Shown piece by piece: positions 24,685-35,200 of a stretch of 64,000 nucleotides of DNA; position 1 is the first letter of the stretch; each line of letters opens with the position of its first letter. The DNA is taken from assembly GCA_035542575.1 (NCBI GenBank), contig DATKLE010000098.1, positions 1 through 64,000 on the forward strand. The letters run 5' to 3'. The position numbers and the translations under genes were made by a program. The notes beneath the pieces were generated by a model. The model did no database searches. It had not been told where the DNA came from and saw nothing but the letters and a program-made list of their open reading frames with translations. Source of the DNA: JAIQET01 sp035542575 (GTDB lineage: Bacteria; Acidobacteriota; Terriglobia; Terriglobales; Acidobacteriaceae).

Positions 24685-27573
24685 TCAGGCCAAGGCCTGC
24701 TTGACGATGGTCTGCAATTTTGCCAGGCCGGCAGCCACATCCGGCCCAAGATGGACGCGTAATGCGCGCCGGTTCCGCTCCGCCAGCACCTGGAAATCCC
24801 CGCGTGCCTGCGCCGCCTTCACGATCCCGAAAGTATATTTCTGTCCGGGGACCGGCAAGTCTGCCGCATCGTCACAGGTGATCTGCAGGAACACGCCCGA
24901 GTTGGGCCCCCCCTTGTAGGCCTGGCCCGTGGAGTGGAGGAAGCGCGGGCCAAAGCCTAAACAGGTGGCCACGCGGCTCTTGTCGCGCACGGCGTGGCGG
25001 ATGGCCTGCAACTGCTTCTCGTGTGCTTCGTTCATTTGGACGTACGCCAGCAGCGCAAAATAGTCGCCCGCCGACAGCCGGCCGAGATGTGCCCGAAGAT
25101 AGCCCGCCACCGTCTGGTCATTCCCCGCCGCCTGCTTCAGCGCCGCTGCGTTGCGCTCATCGGTAAACAGCTTGATCCCGTCGCCCTGCAGAATTGGCTG
25201 CTCCGAAGGCAGGCTGCCCGTCTTTTCGTACGCGCTGGTCAGGCTGCGGGTTGCGATCTTGCTGGCTTCCACGTCCGGCTGGTTGAACGCGTTGATGCCA
25301 ATGATCGAGCCCGCCACCGCGGTGGCAATTTCCCAGCGGAAGAATTCCTGGCCCAGATCGTAGACATCCGACACCGAGATTCGCACTACGGGATGCCCGG
25401 CCTGCTCCAGGGCCTTCACCTTGGCATCCTGGTTCGCATCGGCTCCGCCTTCCAGCCGAAGGTATGCGAACACGCGGTCCTTCCCGTACACCTCGGGTGG
25501 TCCCAGTTCCTCGCGGTCCACAGGGATGAGTCCCTTCCCGTCCTTGCCGGTGGATTCTGCCATCAGCTGTTCGAGCCACGCGCCCAGATCGTTGATGCCC
25601 GGAGAAGCGATGATGGTGACTTTGTCCCGGCCCCGCCGCGCGGCCACGCCCAGGATCGTTCCCAGCACCAGGCCCGGGTTCTCTTCCAGAGGAACGCAAG
25701 AGGCGCAAGCGTGGACCATCTCTTCGGTGCGGTCGAGGAAGCGATGCAGGTCAATTCCCATGACCGCTGCCGGCACGATCCCGAAGTTGGAGAGTGCCGA
25801 ATAGCGGCCCCCAATGCTGGGCAGCCCGAAGAAAATGTGCCGGAAACCATCCGCCTCCGCCACATGCTGCATTTTCGAAGCAGGGTCGGTGACCGCGATG
25901 AAGTGTGCTCCCGCCTTGTCCGCTCCCACCGCCTGCTTGGCGCGTTCCAGAAAATACTGCTTGAAGATGTTCGGTTCCAGGGTGCTGCCGGACTTGCTGG
26001 AAACGATGAAAAGCGTCTTGGCAAGGTCCACTTTGTTCTCGAATGCCTTAATCTGCGCCGGATCGGTGGAATCAAGCACGTGAAACTCCGGATAGCCATC
26101 CTGCCTGCCGAAGGTGATCTTCAAGACCTCCGGGCACAGGCTGGAACCACCCATTCCCAGCAGCAGGGCGTGGGTAAAGCCCCCCGCCCTGGCTTCCTTG
26201 CCCATGTCGATCAGGGGCTGGATGTGCGCCAGTTGGTCGTCGGCGATACCCAGCCACCCCAGCCAGTTGGCTTCGTCCGCATTGGTCCATAACGAGGCGT
26301 CGTGCTGCCACAAGCGGCGCATTTTGCCGCCGGTACGCCACTCATCAATCGAGGCCGTAGCCGCCGCCGTCAACTCCGCCGGCAAGGTGTAGGTTTGATG
26401 GTTCACTTTGGCCACCAACTGCAGGTGGCTGGGCCGGTCCACGGCCTTCAGCAGCTTGTCGAAGGCCTCGGCGAAAAGCTTCAGCCCTTCTTCCAGCAGC
26501 TTGTCGGTCGCCGCCTGCATCGAAATACCCAACTCGCCCAGGGTCTGCATGGTATCGCTGGCGGCTTCGACGTCTTCCTCCAGACTCGGCCGCAGGTTGC
26601 CGTGTTCGCGAAAGGCCGAGAAGGTCGCCGGAGGGATAGTGTTGACCGTGTCCTTCCCGATCAATTCCTCGACGTAGATCACATCGCGGTAATGCGGGTT
26701 CTTGGTGCTGGTGCTCGCCCACAGCACGCGCTGGGTCTGCGCGCCCTGGCTGGCAAGTTGTTGCCAGCGGTTACCCGAAAAGATCTGCTTGTAGCGCTGG
26801 TAGGTCAGCTTGGCATTGGCGATGGCGACCTTGCCCATGGTGCTGCGCAGCAGGGCGCGTTCGCCGGGAGTTTTCGCAGTTTTCAAGTTGGCGGTCAGCA
26901 TGGCATCGATCAGGGTATCGATGCGGCTGATGAAGAAGCTCGCCACGCTAGCGACTCCGCTGATGTCCGCGCCTTTCGCCGCACGCTTCTCCAGGCCGGA
27001 AATGTAGGCTTCGGCCACGCGCTCGTACGCTGCCTGGGAAAACAGCAGCGTGACGTTGACGTTGATGCCTTCGCTGATCAACTGCTCCACCGCCGGAATG
27101 CCCTCTGCCGTGGCGGGCACCTTGATCATCAGATTTTCACGTCCCGCAGCTTTCCACAGCCGGTGCGCTTCTTCGATCGTCCCGCGCGTGTCGCGGGCCA
27201 GATACGGCGACACTTCCAGGCTAACGTAGCCATCGCGCTTCTTGCTCGCCTGGTAGATGGGCTTCAGCAAGTCGGCGGTGTCTTGAATATCGCGGATCGC
27301 CAGCTGCTCATAGCGCGCCTTCGCGTCCAGGTCCGAGTTCTTCTCCAGTTCTGCCAGGAAATCGCCATAGTCGGTACTGCCGGTGATCGCCTTCTCAAAG
27401 ATGGAGGGATTCGAGGTCACCCCCCGCAGGCCGTCTTCGTCCAGCAGATGCTGCAACTCGCCGCTGGTGATCAGGCTTCGCCGGATATAGTCCAGCCACA
27501 CCGACTGCCCGTAGCGCAGGAGTTCTTTCAGAGGATTGCTTTTCGGTTCGATTTCGAGCGCTAGCGCTGACAT
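24685..27573 (-). CDS. tal-pgi: Bifunctional transaldolase / glucose-6-phosphate isomerase
   Basis: 962 residues. The N-terminal part (about 1-370) is a transaldolase: GVTSNPSIFEKAI, MIKVPATAEGIPA with the Schiff-base lysine, and SVASFFISRIDTL. The C-terminal part (about 400-962) is a phosphoglucose isomerase: LFIVSSKSGSTLEP, IGGRYSALSNFG and NAFNQPDVEASK. The fusion channels products of the non-oxidative pentose pathway back to glucose 6-phosphate. Fusions of this kind are known in several bacterial phyla, including Acidobacteriota and Cyanobacteria. It lies between tkt and gnd. No frameshift separates the two halves. Confidence 0.96.
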   Translation of the reverse strand: MSALALEIEPKSNPLKELLRYGQSVWLDYIRRSLITSGELQHLLDEDGLRGVTSNPSIFEKAITGSTDYGDFLAELEKNSDLDAKARYEQLAIRDIQDTADLLKPIYQASKKRDGYVSLEVSPYLARDTRGTIEEAHRLWKAAGRENLMIKVPATAEGIPAVEQLISEGINVNVTLLFSQAAYERVAEAYISGLEKRAAKGADISGVASVASFFISRIDTLIDAMLTANLKTAKTPGERALLRSTMGKVAIANAKLTYQRYKQIFSGNRWQQLASQGAQTQRVLWASTSTKNPHYRDVIYVEELIGKDTVNTIPPATFSAFREHGNLRPSLEEDVEAASDTMQTLGELGISMQAATDKLLEEGLKLFAEAFDKLLKAVDRPSHLQLVAKVNHQTYTLPAELTAAATASIDEWRTGGKMRRLWQHDASLWTNADEANWLGWLGIADDQLAHIQPLIDMGKEARAGGFTHALLLGMGGSSLCPEVLKITFGRQDGYPEFHVLDSTDPAQIKAFENKVDLAKTLFIVSSKSGSTLEPNIFKQYFLERAKQAVGADKAGAHFIAVTDPASKMQHVAEADGFRHIFFGLPSIGGRYSALSNFGIVPAAVMGIDLHRFLDRTEEMVHACASCVPLEENPGLVLGTILGVAARRGRDKVTIIASPGINDLGAWLEQLMAESTGKDGKGLIPVDREELGPPEVYGKDRVFAYLRLEGGADANQDAKVKALEQAGHPVVRISVSDVYDLGQEFFRWEIATAVAGSIIGINAFNQPDVEASKIATRSLTSAYEKTGSLPSEQPILQGDGIKLFTDERNAAALKQAAGNDQTVAGYLRAHLGRLSAGDYFALLAYVQMNEAHEKQLQAIRHAVRDKSRVATCLGFGPRFLHSTGQAYKGGPNSGVFLQITCDDAADLPVPGQKYTFGIVKAAQARGDFQVLAERNRRALRVHLGPDVAAGLAKLQTIVKQALA

Positions 27574-27599
27574 GATCTTTTCTCCACGTTCAATGATGA

Positions 27600-29684
27600 C
27601 TATTTCGCCTGGCGCACCGCATCCTTGGCAGCAGACACGATGGCCTCCGGCGTAAATCCGAACTTTTTCTGCAGTTCCTTCAGCGGGGCCGAGGCGCCGA
27701 AGGTCTTCATGCCGATGCGCGCTCCCTTGCTGCCGACATATTGCGCCCAGCCAAAGGTCGAAGCCTGTTCCACGGAGACCCTCGCCTCCACCTCTGGCGG
27801 AAGCACGCTGTTGCGGTAGGCCTCGTCCTGCTTCTCGAACAATTCCCAGGAAGGCATGCTTACCACTCTCGCCTTGATGCCCTCCTGGGTGAGCTGCTCA
27901 TAGGCGGCTACCGCCAGATAAACCTCGCTGCCGCTGGCCATGAGGATGACTTCCGGCTTGCCGCCCGGGGCGTCGCCCAACACATAAGCGCCCTTGGCCA
28001 CTCCGGCGGCGGAAGCGTACTTGCTGCGGTCCACCGTCGGCAAGGCTTGTCGCGAGAGCACTAGCACCGCCGGCCCGTGGTGCAACTGCGCAATCACCTT
28101 CCACGCCTCCAGGGTCTCATTGGCATCGCCCGGGCGCAGGGTGACCAGGCCGGGAATCGCGCGCAGCGAGGCCAGTTGCTCGATCGGCTGGTGGGTCGGA
28201 CCGTCTTCTCCCACGCCGATGGAATCGTGGGTGAAGATGTAGATTGTCGGAATCTCCATCAGCGCCGACAGCCGGATGGCCGGGCGCGAATAGTCGCTGA
28301 AAATCAGAAAACCCGAACCATACGGGCGAATCTTGGACAACGAAAGCCCGTTCAGGATTGAGCCCATGGCGTGCTCACGGATGCCAAAGTGCAGATTGCG
28401 TCCGCCGTAGTTGTCGGCGGTGAAGTCGCCCGCTCCCTCAAACGTCAGGCGGGTCTTGGTGGACGGCGCCAGGTCGGCAGAGCCGCCGATCAGCCAGGGA
28501 ATGTTCTTGGCCAGCGCGTTTTGAACCTTGGCAGAAGCATCGCGCCCTGCTACTCCTTTGGGATCGGGTGGAAACGTGGGCAGGTTCTTGTCCCAGCCCG
28601 CAGGCAACTTGCGGGCCTGCATCAGCTCGAGGTGGTTGGCCTGTTCGGGATATCTGGTCTTATAAGCTTTGAACTTCTCTTCCCAGGCCAGGCGCAGGTC
28701 ATGCCCCCGGCGCCCGATGCCCTCCTGGAAATGTTCATACACTCCGCCCGGCACGTAGAACTTGGCGTTCTCCGGCCAGCCGTAGTTGCGCTTGGTCAGC
28801 CGAATCTCCTCGTCACCCAGCGGCTCGCCGTGGGCGGCGCTAGTGTCCTGCTTGTTGGGGGAACCGTACGCGATGTGGCTGTCCACGATGATCAGGGTTG
28901 GCCGGTCAGTGGTGTTGTGAAAACACTGGAAAGCCCGGCCCAACATTTCCTGGTCGTTGGCATCGCCCACCCGGGTCACGTTCCAGCCGTAGCCGATAAA
29001 GCGTGTGGCCACGTCGTCGCTGAACGCCCAGGAGGTGTTGCCCTCAATCGTGATTTTGTTGTTGTCGTAGATCCAGCAAAGGTTCGAGAGTCGCAAGTGG
29101 CCGGCCAGCGACGCCGCCTCCCCGGACACGCCTTCCATCATGCAGCCGTCGCCGCACAGCGCGTAGCAGTTGTAGTTGAACAGCTCAAACTCAGGGCGAT
29201 TGAAATATGCCGCCATCCACTTGCCGGCCATGGCCATGCCCACGCTGGTCGCCACTCCCTGTCCCAGCGGCCCGGTCGTGGTTTCCACACCCGAAGTCCA
29301 GCGATATTCCGGATGGCCCGGGCACTTGCTGTCCAGTTGCCGGAAGCGTTGGATGTCGCTCAGCTTGACGCTGGGCTGGCCGAGCACTTCGTAGTCGGGA
29401 TCAACCGCCTTGACTCCGGTCAGGTGCAGCATCGAGTACAGCAGCATGGAGGCGTGCCCGATGGAGAGCACAAACCGGTCCCGGTTCGGCCAGATGGGAT
29501 CCTGCGGATCAAAGCGCAGCACACCTTGCCACAGCGCGTACACTACCGGCGCCATCGCCATGGCGGTGCCCGGATGGCCGGAGTTGGCCTGCTGCACCGC
29601 GTCCATGGAAAGCGTACGGATGGTGTTGATGCACAACCCATCCATTTCCTTGCGGCTGAACACAACCTGCTCGTTGGCTGCCAT
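27600..29684 (-). CDS. tkt: Transketolase
   Basis: 694 residues. The N-terminal thiamin-diphosphate domain has SGHPGTAMAMAP, GHASMLLYSMLHL and GDGCMMEGVSGEA. The Pyr and C-terminal domains carry FGIREHAMGSILNG, FLIFSDYSRPAIRLSALM and THDSIGVGEDGPTHQPIE. It is the first gene of the minus-strand pentose-phosphate operon. GAGAAGGGAA precedes the ATG. A hairpin lies in its leader, about 25 bases upstream. The assignment is firm. Confidence 0.97.
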   Translation of the reverse strand: MAANEQVVFSRKEMDGLCINTIRTLSMDAVQQANSGHPGTAMAMAPVVYALWQGVLRFDPQDPIWPNRDRFVLSIGHASMLLYSMLHLTGVKAVDPDYEVLGQPSVKLSDIQRFRQLDSKCPGHPEYRWTSGVETTTGPLGQGVATSVGMAMAGKWMAAYFNRPEFELFNYNCYALCGDGCMMEGVSGEAASLAGHLRLSNLCWIYDNNKITIEGNTSWAFSDDVATRFIGYGWNVTRVGDANDQEMLGRAFQCFHNTTDRPTLIIVDSHIAYGSPNKQDTSAAHGEPLGDEEIRLTKRNYGWPENAKFYVPGGVYEHFQEGIGRRGHDLRLAWEEKFKAYKTRYPEQANHLELMQARKLPAGWDKNLPTFPPDPKGVAGRDASAKVQNALAKNIPWLIGGSADLAPSTKTRLTFEGAGDFTADNYGGRNLHFGIREHAMGSILNGLSLSKIRPYGSGFLIFSDYSRPAIRLSALMEIPTIYIFTHDSIGVGEDGPTHQPIEQLASLRAIPGLVTLRPGDANETLEAWKVIAQLHHGPAVLVLSRQALPTVDRSKYASAAGVAKGAYVLGDAPGGKPEVILMASGSEVYLAVAAYEQLTQEGIKARVVSMPSWELFEKQDEAYRNSVLPPEVEARVSVEQASTFGWAQYVGSKGARIGMKTFGASAPLKELQKKFGFTPEAIVSAAKDAVRQAK

Positions 29685-30061
29685 AGATTCCCTTCTCAGA
29701 CTTGCGGCGGTGGCTGCAGTCCCGCCACCGCGCTCAGGGAGGGCGGGGGATTCTCGCGGCCGATCTCAGCGCAAGCGCTCTTACTGTTTGCTCTTTCACC
29801 CCGCTGACTGTCTACAGACTGCTTGGACACGGGCCCGTATTCACAATGCACCCCACGCACGCAGGCCGTTACCGGTGGAGACAAGACGAGGAATGCTGGA
29901 CGGCCGGACCCCAACAATTTACGAGATGGCGATTATGACCGGATTTCCAGCAAAGTCAAGCAAAGCTTGCTCCTAAGCACAGGGTGTGATACGAAATATG
30001 CCCTTGTTTTAGTGCTAACGGTCCCTTGGACCAAATTCTCTCTGGGGACGTGAGGACAGCA
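29685..30061. other. About 377-base divergent region between tkt and the barrel gene
   Basis: An 8-bp hairpin GCGGTGGC/GCCACCGC (29707-29714 with 29724-29731) lies in the tkt leader. A weak plus-strand promoter candidate is listed separately. No additional gene is supported. Confidence 0.4.
29967..29995 (+). promoter_or_regulatory. Candidate promoter of the barrel/decahaem operon
   Basis: TTGCTC, a 17-base spacer and TACGAA give a modest sigma70-like match about 65 bases before the chosen start of the barrel gene. The -10 is poor. Confidence 0.3.
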
Positions 30062-32257
30062 GTGGCGCGGAACTCGCTTTTGTGTACGCAGCCTGGACGG
30101 TGGCCTTTCTTCCTGCTCCCGCTGCTGGTCTGGTCGCTCGTGCCAGTGGCGCTCAGCGCCTCTCCGGCCGCTGCCCCGGTTCCCTCCTGGCAGCGTATTC
30201 CCGGCCATGCCCCCGCCAGCACGGCTGCGCTGCAAGGTACCGTCCGCGACGATCAGGGACGGGGACTGCCGGGGGTGAGGTTGACACTGGTGCAAACCGG
30301 CGGAAGGGCCCTGCCCCCGATTCTCAGCAATGCAGAGGGCATTTTCCGTCTGCGGGACTTGCAACCGGGCAGCTATCAGCTCAAGCTCGACAAAGACGGA
30401 TACCAGCCTCTGAACTTCCCCAATGTTCAACTGCGGCGCGGCGAACTGTTGAGCTTGGACCTCAAGCTCAGTCCGGTGTCGGCCACAGCTCCCGCCAACA
30501 AGGGCCCTTCCGGCTTGCCGGGCGCAGTGCCGTCTGCCGCCGCTCAGCCGACTGCTGCCGGGACCTATCCCGGCTTGCGCAAGCCGCAGGCCGCAGCCGT
30601 GCCCGGTCCGCTGGCCATTGCCCCCGAGCAGGTGCCCCAGGATTCCGCCAATTTTTCTCCCGATCCCGACCGCTGGGACGCGACCATGCCGGAGTGGAGC
30701 CGCTATGGCAAACCCGGCGAGTTCCCCTACACCAGGAGCCACTGGTACGATCCCTTTAACCGCAGCCGGATCAAGGGCGACTTGCCCATCTTCGGCCAGC
30801 GCTGGTTCTTCAACTTCACCGGAACCAGCCTCACCAGCATTGATGGCCGGCGCCTTCCCGTCCCCAGCGGCGTCGCCGCGGAAAACCCCGGCAGCAGCGA
30901 TTTCTTCGGACGCGGTGGGCAGGGGTTCCTCTCTGAGAATCTTCGTCTGTCGTTTGACCTCTTCCGCGGCGACACCAGCTTTCGCCCGGTGGATTTCCGC
31001 ATTCGTTTTACACCGGAGGTCAACCTCAATTTCCTGCAAACCCGCGAACGCGGCCTGGTGAACATTGACGTGCGCCAGGGCATCGCCCGTTTCGACCAGC
31101 ACACCGGCATCCAGGAAGCTTTTGTCGAAGCCAAGCTCCATGACCTGAGTCCGAACTTTGATTTCATCTCGGTGCGCGCCGGAATCCAGCAGTTCACCAG
31201 CGACTTTCGCGGCTTCCTGTTCTCCGAGGAGCAGCCTGGCATCCGCCTCTTCGGGAACTTGCGCTCCAACCGCATTAATTACAACCTCGCGTATTTCTAC
31301 TTTCTGGAGAAAGACACCAACAGCGGCCTGAATACTTTTAACCAGCGCCACCAGCAGGTGTACATCGGCAACGTCTACATCCAGGATTTTCTGACCAAGG
31401 GCTACACCACGGAGTTCAGCTTCCACTACAACCGCGACGATCCCAGCATTCACTTCGATGAGAACGATTTCCTCGTGCGTCCTGCTCCGGTTGGGGCCGT
31501 GGTGAACCACGGAATCATCACCCACGGCATCCGCGCTTACTATCTGGGCTGGACCAGCAACGGCCACATTGGCCGCCTGAACGTGAGTCACGCCTTCTAC
31601 CAGGCGCTGGGTCACGATACCTTCAACGCCATCGCGGGGCGGCGAGTGGACATCAGCGCGCGCATGGCGGCGCTGGAGTTGTCGGTGGACAAGGACTGGG
31701 CGCGTTTCCGCACCTCGTTCTTCTATGCCTCCGGCGATCACAGCAATACCTCAGGAATTTTTCGTACCGACGGCACGGCCCACGGCTTTGACACCATTGT
31801 GGACGAGACGCACTTTGCCGGAGGCGCCTTCAGTTTCTGGGACAACGAAGGCATTCGCCTCACTGGCTCAGGCGTGGCTCTGGTAGGCCCCGGTAGTCTG
31901 CTGCCCAGCCTGCGCAGCAACAAGGAAGAGGGCCAGGCCAACTTCGTTAATCCCGGAATTTACATCGCCAACGTGGGCGCAGATTTTGACGTGACTCCCA
32001 AGATTCGCGCCTTCGTCAACGGCAACTATCTCCGCTTCGACCGCACCGAACCGCTCGAGCAGATTTTGTTTCAGTCCCCCATTCGCCACAGCATTGGGAC
32101 GGATTTGGGACTCGGCGTAGAATACCGGCCACCTTTGACCGAAAACATCGTCATCACCGGAGGCGCCTCGACGCTGCTTCCCGGTGATGGATTCAAGGAC
32201 ATCTACAACGGCAGAGTATTATTTTCCGTCTTCTCGACGGTTCGCGTGGTTTTCTGA
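30062..32257 (+). CDS. Outer-membrane beta-barrel with carboxypeptidase-regulatory-like N-domain
   Basis: 731 residues from GTG 30062, which has GAGGAC upstream; GTG 30050 and TTG 30026 are alternatives. A hydrophobic signal segment is followed by a carboxypeptidase-regulatory-like beta domain (about 40-120: LQGTVRDDQGRGLPGVRLTL, LQPGSYQLKL). A Pro/Ala linker comes next, then about 500 residues of alternating beta-strand sequence ending in a terminal Phe (RVVF). No TonB-dependent plug or TonB box is seen, which argues against a siderophore receptor. The next gene, 16 bases on, is a huge decahaem cytochrome, so a porin/cytochrome partnership across the outer membrane is the favoured but unproven reading. 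Confidence 0.72.
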   Translation: MARNSLLCTQPGRWPFFLLPLLVWSLVPVALSASPAAAPVPSWQRIPGHAPASTAALQGTVRDDQGRGLPGVRLTLVQTGGRALPPILSNAEGIFRLRDLQPGSYQLKLDKDGYQPLNFPNVQLRRGELLSLDLKLSPVSATAPANKGPSGLPGAVPSAAAQPTAAGTYPGLRKPQAAAVPGPLAIAPEQVPQDSANFSPDPDRWDATMPEWSRYGKPGEFPYTRSHWYDPFNRSRIKGDLPIFGQRWFFNFTGTSLTSIDGRRLPVPSGVAAENPGSSDFFGRGGQGFLSENLRLSFDLFRGDTSFRPVDFRIRFTPEVNLNFLQTRERGLVNIDVRQGIARFDQHTGIQEAFVEAKLHDLSPNFDFISVRAGIQQFTSDFRGFLFSEEQPGIRLFGNLRSNRINYNLAYFYFLEKDTNSGLNTFNQRHQQVYIGNVYIQDFLTKGYTTEFSFHYNRDDPSIHFDENDFLVRPAPVGAVVNHGIITHGIRAYYLGWTSNGHIGRLNVSHAFYQALGHDTFNAIAGRRVDISARMAALELSVDKDWARFRTSFFYASGDHSNTSGIFRTDGTAHGFDTIVDETHFAGGAFSFWDNEGIRLTGSGVALVGPGSLLPSLRSNKEEGQANFVNPGIYIANVGADFDVTPKIRAFVNGNYLRFDRTEPLEQILFQSPIRHSIGTDLGLGVEYRPPLTENIVITGGASTLLPGDGFKDIYNGRVLFSVFSTVRVVF

Positions 32258-32273
32258 AGTTGGGTAGATCGCT

Positions 32274-35200
32274 ATGCAAGGTTTCCATCTCCGCAGGTTG
32301 GCCCAGTTCCTGGTGGCAGCGGCACTGTTCTGTTTCTCGCTCGCGGCCTTCGGTCCTCAAGTTCGCACCGCCTCCGCCGCAAATCCCGCACAGGGCTCGT
32401 CACAATCGCCCGCCGGACAAACGCCGGAATCTGAATTCCTGCTGGGACAGCCGCAGACCGAGGTGGACCGCAAGTCCGCCGGTTGCGTGAGCTGCCATAC
32501 CTCCACCGACAACGCCACCATGCACATGACGGGCACCGTCCATCTGGGCTGCACCGACTGCCACGGTGGTGACTCGCAGGTCATGGTGCCCGCCGGCGCG
32601 GCGCAGGGGTCTCCGCAGTACGAAGAGGCAAAAAGGAAGGCCCACCCGCAGCCTCGCTTTGCCGAGAACGCCCGCAGCTCCGCCAATCCCGTGCGCGCCT
32701 ACACCAAGTGGCTGAAGGAAGATCTTGACTTCGTGAAATTCGTGAACCCCGGCGACCTGCGCGTGGCGGAAGAGACCTGTGGGCGCTCGGGATGCCATCT
32801 GGCCGAGGTGCAGCGCGTACGCACCAGCATGATGACCCACGGCGCCATGCTGTGGGAGGCCGCACTGTACAACAACGGCGCCGTTCCGGAGAAGAACGCC
32901 ATATTCGGCGAAAGCTATGCTCCTGATGGGAGCCCGCAGCGCCTGCAGACCTTCCCGCCGCCCACCGCCGAGGAGACTCGCCTGAAAGGTGTGCTTCCCT
33001 ACCTGGAGCCCATCGAGCGCTGGGAAATTTCCCAGCCCGGCAACGTTCTCCGCAGCTTTGAGCGCGGCGGCAGAAACAAGCCCGAGATAGGCAACCCCAG
33101 CCTGGAGGAGGATCCCGGCCGTCCCGATGTCAAGCTCGGCCCGCGCGGCTTTGGTACCATCCTACGCACCGATCCCACCGTCCTGGGTCTGCAGAAAACA
33201 CGATTGCTCGACCCCCTGCTCTCCTTCCCCGGAACCAACGACCAGCCCGGCGACTACCGCGCCAGCGGTTGCAGCGCCTGCCACGTGATTTACGCCAACG
33301 ATCGCTCCCCCGTACACTCCGGACCCTATGCGATTCGCGGCAATCGCGGTCAGACTGCGACCGTTGACCCCACCATCTCCAAGAACGAATCCGGGCACCC
33401 CATCAAGCATGAGTTCACTCGTTCGATTCCCTCCAGCCAGTGCATCGTGTGCCACATCCATCCCGGCACCAATATGGTGGCCACGTACTATGGCGACATC
33501 TGGTGGGACAACGAAGTCGACGGCGAGCAGATGTACCCGGACAAGCAGCGCAATCCCAGCCCCGGCTTCCAGCAGCAGGTACAGAAGCGCAATCCGGAGC
33601 GTACTGCCATCCGCGGTCTTTGGTCGGACGTGAACTTCCTGGAGAAGACCGGCACTCCGGAATTCAATGCCAAGCTGAAAGACACTCAATTCGACGACTT
33701 CCACGGCCACGGCTGGATTTTCCGCAACGTCTTCAAGCACGACCGCAAGGGCGACCTGCTCGATGCCGAGGACAAGATCGTCTCTCCCAACGATCCCGAC
33801 AAGTTCAACAAGGCCGTCCACCTGCAAGACATCCACCTGGAGAAGGGCATGCAGTGCATTGATTGCCACTTCGTCCAGGACAATCACGGCAACGGCAAGT
33901 TGTATGGCGAGACCCGCAATGCAGTCGAGGTGGATTGCATTGACTGCCACGGCACCATCGAGCATCGGGCCACTCTAAAAACTTCCGGTATCGCCGCCCC
34001 CGAAGGCGGCACCAACATGGAGAAGATGCGAACTCCCTGGGGAGCGCGCCAGTTCTACTGGAGAGAAGGACGTCTTTACCAGCGTTCCATGCTGAACAAG
34101 GACCAGGAATGGGAAGTGGTGCAGGTGCTCGATTCCATTACTCCCGGCAACCCGCACTACAACCAGAAATCACGCCTGGCCAAGACCATCGAGACCGACG
34201 GTAGCACCTGGGGAAGCGTCCCTGGCGACGAGTCCAAACTGGCCCACCAGAACAACAAGATGACCTGTTACACCTGCCACAGTTCCTGGGCCCCGACCTG
34301 CTACGGCTGTCATCTCCCCATGACCGCTAACCAGCGCATGCCCATGCTGCACAATGAGGGTCTGCTGACGCGCAACTGGACCTCCTACGACTTCCAGGTG
34401 CTGCGCGATGACATCTACCTGCTCGGCATTGACGGCACGGTCACCGGCCACCGCATCGCGCCCGTGCGGTCCGCCTGCGCCGTTCTGGTCAGCTCGCAGA
34501 ACGCAGACCGCGACTGGATTTACTACATGCAGCAGACCATCTCCGCGGAAGGCTACAGCGGCCAGGCCTTCAGCACCTTCGTCCCCCACACCGTGCGTGC
34601 CAAAGAAACGAAGACCTGCACCGATTGCCACGTCTCCCAGGCCGACGACAACAACGCCTGGATGACCCAGTTGCTCATGCTGGGCACCAACTTCATGAAC
34701 TTCATGGGCCGCTATGTCTACGTGGCTACCGGCAACAAGGGCTATGAGGCCGTCGCCGTCACCGAGCATGACGAGCCGCCCGCAGTGTACGGCAGCCATC
34801 TCCACAAGCTCGCGTATCCCGAGGACTACGAGAAGTTCGTGAAAGACGGCAGCGAGCTGAAGGAGGTCCGCGAACACCCCGGGTCCAACATTCTGGCAGT
34901 GCAGGGCCGGGGGGAGTATCTATACGCGGCCATGGGAAAAGGCGGCTTCCGCGTGTACGACATCGCCAACATTGATGACAAGGACATCTCGGAGAAAACA
35001 ATTACCGCGCCCGTGTCGCCCCTTGGCCAGCGCTTCTACGTCCACACCAAGTACGCCACCGACGTGGCCACTCCCACTACCTTGGGCGTGGACCCGCTGC
35101 GCACCCATCGCCCGGAGAACGAAGAGCAGCCAATCCACCTGATCTACGGCTTCCTCTACGTGACTGACAAGTACGAAGGCCTGGTCATCGTTGGCGATCC

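Noticed and set aside
29933..31741. A 602-codon antisense open frame over the barrel gene
   Set aside because: The opposite strand has a signal peptide, a recognisable domain and a C-terminal barrel signature; the antisense product is repetitive Ala/Gly/Glu/Val without motifs.
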